64,000 nt of DNA from positions 12,331,019 through 12,395,018 of the forward strand of contig NC_135569.1 in the NCBI RefSeq assembly GCF_964340395.1. The letters are read 5' to 3'. This document shows, piece after piece, positions 60,202-64,000 of this stretch. Position 1 is the stretch's first letter. Each line of letters starts with the position of its first letter. This DNA is from Glandiceps talaboti (lineage: Eukaryota > Hemichordata > Enteropneusta > Spengelidae). The notes below the pieces were generated by a model, which was given only the letters and a program-made list of their open reading frames with translations, made no database searches and was not told the DNA's origin. The translations under genes were made by a program, and so were the position numbers.

Positions 60202-60428
60202 TCATGACGACGTTTCCACTTCAGCCCGTTTTTCATTTTCATATGACTGTATTACAAGTTCTAAGACTGCTCCATCCTCTGCATCCATTTCAATAAAGGT
60301 CTGTAATAAGAAGAAACACAATTTTGACATTAGTTGCCTTTCATTCTAGAGGCAAAGTGTGTATATATGTTAGTGTGTCTATGTGTACAAAGTTTGAGTA
60401 TATTTATGTGTATGTTTACATTCACATA

Positions 60429-60466
<38 letters not shown>

Positions 60467-63465
60467 TGTATGTATGTATGTATGTATGTATGTATGTATG
60501 TATGTATGTATGTATGTATGTATGTATGTACATGTATGTATGTATGTATGTATGTATGTATGTATGTATGTATGTATGTATGTATGTATGTATGTATGTA
60601 TGTATGTATGTATGTATGTATGTATGTGTGTGTGTGTATGTGTGTGTGTATGTATGTAATAGTATGTATGTGTGCGCGTGTACACATGTGCTTTTGTACT
60701 TAAGGTCTAAATTGACACCAATTTCAGTCAAAGTACAAATTAAATTTACAAGTAAACCATTGTCAATAGGCAATACAATATTGTCATGAAAAGCACTCCA
60801 TGTGTTCTGATTTTGATGAGTTTATAAAAAAAAACCCTTGACCACTTTACTGTCTAAACTTTCCTGAAGTTGACACCTCTAAATTCAGAAACTGACACCA
60901 TGACAAGCACTATTTTAGAAAATACACTACATTCTGGCTACCTTTATCAAACAAATCCCATCTTAGGTAAATGTCTTTGGACTGTAATCAGCTGATGTAC
61001 ATGAAATCTACAAAGTTAGAGGTATCCTATCATTTATACAGGAATACATACCTTTATCACATCAAGGCCTTTCAGATGGTGTCTCTTGACCTCCCTAGCT
61101 GATGAACATTGTGGATTTAGAAGATGGTATAACTTGATCAAATCACAGCTGTCTTCAATCCTAGAAACCAAACAGGATTTCCAATTATAAGTTGTGTGAC
61201 ATTCATCAAATTGACAGCTTACCAGTGCGCCCTCTAAGTCAATTTGACATGCCACTGACGCACACAAATTCTAGTGACGCACCAACATTTGGTGTTCTCC
61301 TCTCTCTTACTTGGGGTGACTAACAAGAAATGTCAGTTTTTATCATACTGACCCACAACGACAACATTTGGCTATCATTAGAGGGCACACTGCAGCTTAC
61401 ACTTACAAAAGGGCATCATGAAGGTAAACCAAGTACACAAAATGTTACAATAATGTCAATATCTAGTGATTCTTTCTAATACCAAGACACATGTTATGGT
61501 ATCCAATAGCCAACTTGTAATTCACAGTGACACTGAGCATGCTCAGACACAAAGGATTATGGGATTGCAGGGGTATGTTGCACACTCTATATCATGTTGG
61601 TATGGAACTGTCAAGGCTTTCCCAGTCAGTCCACATGCCATCCCGGAGTCACCCAGATCAGGCAAACATACCACCTTCCGGCTCCATGTGAGTAATCGTC
61701 CCCGATTTTTCACATCATTACTCCAAGAGTCACCCCCACCCCATCCCCCAAATTTGCACTAGTCTTGTGAGTGAGAAACGGCCGACTGATACAGCATGAT
61801 TCAAAACCATGACCTCCCGACTGCTAATCCTGAGCACTAACCACTACACTACAGAGAGCCAGTTACATATCAATACTTACAAATCTCTCTGCATCATATC
61901 TTTCAATAATCCATCTATTCGCTTCCTCTTGGCAAAATAGAATGCCATGCCACCAAAATGCCTTGTAGATCTCAAAATATCAAATTTTCCTGTTTTGTTA
62001 AGATTTTCATACGTTCTGTGATGAACCTGAGAAACAGATAATGATTGAAGTTAAACACAAGAATCAACAATTCAAACAGACACCAGAGGATTATACACAC
62101 ACACACACACTAAACCAAATCTGACTGTTTTTCTGTTGCTTTTTTTTTCACACGTTATTCTCACAGATTATTTTTTGAAACACATTTAACTATTGCTGGT
62201 AACTATATAGACCACTAGAAAAACAGCAAGGCAAACCTAATGATTCGATGACGTAATTCTGGATGCACCCAAAAATTGTGGTTAAAATGAGCAAACACAT
62301 TATGCATAAACCTGTCGATGATTTATAGAGATAGTCAATTTTCCAGTTCCAAGATGCATTCTGCAGGATGCCAAGACTTATGTTGGTACGTTTAGTCTTG
62401 TTTTGTCTTTATTACATTTCAATTTGAAGAAACAGTTTCATTGTGAAATGGTGGAAAGACATGTTGACCTCTTTACTTGTGAGTGATTTCATAGAACAAA
62501 GACTAAACGCCATCCATGACAGATAATTCTTATGTATTTTACTGGTAAACCCAACAAGGTACGATCAGGTAAAGATCATCTCCTGGGTAGCTTGTGCAAA
62601 TCCCCCTGCACATACAGAATAGATGGCTTTTTATAGATAGATGCGATGCATCTTGGAACCGACATCAGATCAATTGACTCTATTTCAAAACACAAATCCA
62701 CATAATACAAAATGAGTTTTATGTATAGCACTGTCCAGGTGTACATCTGGATAATATTCTAATAATATGTAAATCAGTACTTACCCTAATAAAGTTTGGA
62801 TCATCTGGTTCAAATTGTACACAACAAAAGTCTAATAATCCTTCATGCCTCTCCTCCAATAGTACATGCTGAAATTTAAAATAAGAAAAAAAATTTACAA
62901 AAAAAGTTTCAAAAACAAATTTTTCTGGTCACATACATTTATAATTCATTAGGTAATAAGTATCTACTACCAAACTAGAGTGACAATGTTTTTTACATCT
63001 CACACACATTTTGTTACGAATTACACAAACAGAATACAAACACTGATAGCACGCATGCACATGAAATGTTACAATTTATTTCACTATGAATACAAATAAA
63101 GAATCTTCCTTGTTTTATCTGACAGTAATGTTGATCTGTGTTCATAGTGAGATAAAATATATCTTTTTATATGCATGCATGCTATCAGTGTTTGTTTTAT
63201 GTAAATCTTAACTCAAAACTTGTGTCAGATGTAAAAAACATTGTGTCGCCGAAATGAAACGCTATGGTTACTCTGGTTTGGTAGTACATATTGCAACAGA
63301 AGACACTCAAAAGTCACTTACATCAATATTCTCATCTTGAAATACTTTAGGCATTTCTATTTTCCTGCCTTCTCTTGGGAAGTAAATTTGAAGCATTCTT
63401 GCTCTCTCATTCCAGTTTGCATTCCGCAGAATCCCACTTGGCTCTCTGACGACAACAAAACGTTC
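60202..63465 (-). CDS. MRPS22: Mitochondrial small ribosomal subunit protein mS22, 3' part (last five coding exons)
   Basis: Minus-strand exons, in order: 63465-63322 (phase 0, begins [11 protein letters not shown]), 62868-62785, 62026-61881, 61160-61052 and 60300-60202, all GT-AG and in frame, giving 193 residues to a TGA at 60204-60202. Key blocks are [94 protein letters not shown] and [10 protein letters not shown]. These match the second half of vertebrate MRPS22 ([62 protein letters not shown]). mS22 is an animal-specific structural protein of the mitochondrial 28S subunit. The N-terminal half and targeting sequence should lie beyond 64000; I saw no further exon at 63466-64000. Confidence 0.95.
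60434..60658. repeat. (TG)n-(TATG)n microsatellite (MRPS22 intron)
   Basis: TG dinucleotides followed by about 40 TATG units, in the last intron of MRPS22. Long frames on both strands are artefacts. Confidence 0.97.
61226..61392. mobile_element. GTGTGCCCTCTAA short inverted-repeat element, copy 3 (inverted)
   Basis: Begins GTGCGCCCTCTAAGTCAATT and ends TATCATTAGAGGGCACACT. The interior is the reverse complement of that at 26227-26411. It lies in an MRPS22 intron. Confidence 0.85.
61560..61865 (-). mobile_element. tRNA-derived SINE (MRPS22 intron)
   Basis: On the minus strand the head reads CTCTGTAGTGTAGTGGTTAG (box A-like), then GGTCATGGTTTTGAATC (box B-like). The body includes GTGACTCTTGGAGTAATG, GGTGGTATGTTTGCCTGATC, GACTGACTGGGAAAGCCTTG and CAACATGATATAGAGTGTGC. 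Same orientation as the host gene. Confidence 0.75.
62345..62660. mobile_element. TTCCAAGATGCATTGC-ended MITE, copy 2, uninterrupted (MRPS22 intron)
   Basis: Ends AGTTCCAAGATGCATT and GATGCATCTTGGAACC; 316 bp. It lacks the palindromic MITE present at the matching point of 56434-57135, so it shows the pre-insertion state. Confidence 0.83.
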
Positions 63466-64000
63466 CTGTAGGGATAACATTTATTTACATATTATGACAC
63501 AGACATTAACAGAGGGCACTACTTCTGTCAACAGTGATGGCGCCCTCATGAGTTGGTTGATGTTGATAATTCAATGACTTTACCAAAATCACCACTAACT
63601 AAAATCCAGATTTGGAATCAGTTCACCACCAAAACCTAATCAATCAACTGTTCATATCAAATGATGGAATATAGTACAAGTCTCTGCTGTTCCAACATGA
63701 TGTGCCAAGTGTTATTATTCCAAGTCAGTTGTTTACTTTCCCTGTTTGTAACAAGTTTGGTTTGTCATTGCTCGCATGTCACTGGTTGTATTCTTTGTCT
63801 CACAGGCAATCATTCCACAACATTTCATCTAGAGCCAGCCATAATTTGTTTTTATATATCCAGTGCTAATAAACAGACAATGTGAAAACATAACATTGAC
63901 CAAACATCCATATTTTTGTGTTAAACAAGTTGCCAAAAATTCAAAGATGTAATTTCTTTTTTTTTGTGAAGAAGGGGGGGGGGGGGGGGGGGGGGAGAGA
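63466..64000. other. MRPS22 intron sequence to the window edge
   Basis: Expected to be intron upstream of the first visible MRPS22 exon. No exon is seen on the minus strand. A run of 22 G lies at 63974-63995. Confidence 0.5.

Overview
This is a 64 kb stretch of an invertebrate animal nuclear genome. It is AT-rich, with GT-AG spliced genes, introns of 0.2 to 2.4 kb, tRNA-derived SINEs, decayed LINEs, many small inverted-repeat DNA elements (MITEs) and very heavy microsatellite content, mainly (ATAC)n, (TA)n, (GA)n and (TCTG)n. The gene content (a prostanoid-receptor-like GPCR, DDX19, UBXN10, ELP5, MRPS22) fits a bilaterian. An invertebrate deuterostome such as a hemichordate or lancelet is my guess, but the sequence alone does not settle the species.

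Layout. 1-13.5 kb is gene-poor: a 5'-truncated LINE (556-3235, minus), a second LINE tail (10351-11099, plus), dispersed repeats and microsatellites. 13561-14490 (minus) is the large coding exon of a rhodopsin-class GPCR ending at a splice donor at the end of TM6. 14.5-23.2 kb is again gene-poor. Four conserved genes follow. DDX19 (mRNA-export DEAD-box helicase, plus, 11 exons, 23387-36006, 535 aa) and ELP5 (Elongator subunit, plus, 8 exons, 46157-53758, 309 aa) can be assembled exactly, with every exon phase consistent. UBXN10 (UBX-domain p97 adaptor of cilia, minus, 2 exons, 42317-45840, 379 aa) also assembles completely. MRPS22 (mitochondrial small-subunit protein, minus) has its last five coding exons at 60202-63465, and its start lies beyond the window. 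UBXN10 and ELP5 are divergent, with 316 bp between their start codons, and probably share a promoter with an ETS-type site. The genes are housekeeping genes acting in separate processes (mRNA export, ciliary p97 function, tRNA wobble modification, mitochondrial translation), and nothing suggests a functional cluster.

Most unusual signal. Two genes carry tandem arrays grown from their own exon-intron boundaries. ELP5 intron 3 is almost wholly about 20 extra copies of the end of exon 3 plus its 5' splice site, so 21 GTAAGT donors lie in a row. DDX19 intron 4 has about six decayed copies of the 3' splice site and start of exon 5, which encodes the ATP-binding P-loop, and a 1.47 kb inverted-repeat transposon has landed inside that array. 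Other notable items are palindromic MITEs with TA target duplications, seen with both filled and empty sites; a minisatellite downstream of ELP5 with repeated AGGTCA direct repeats spaced by one base; an element with mirrored arrays of CAACTCGGCCCA; and a stable-looking hairpin in ELP5 intron 1.
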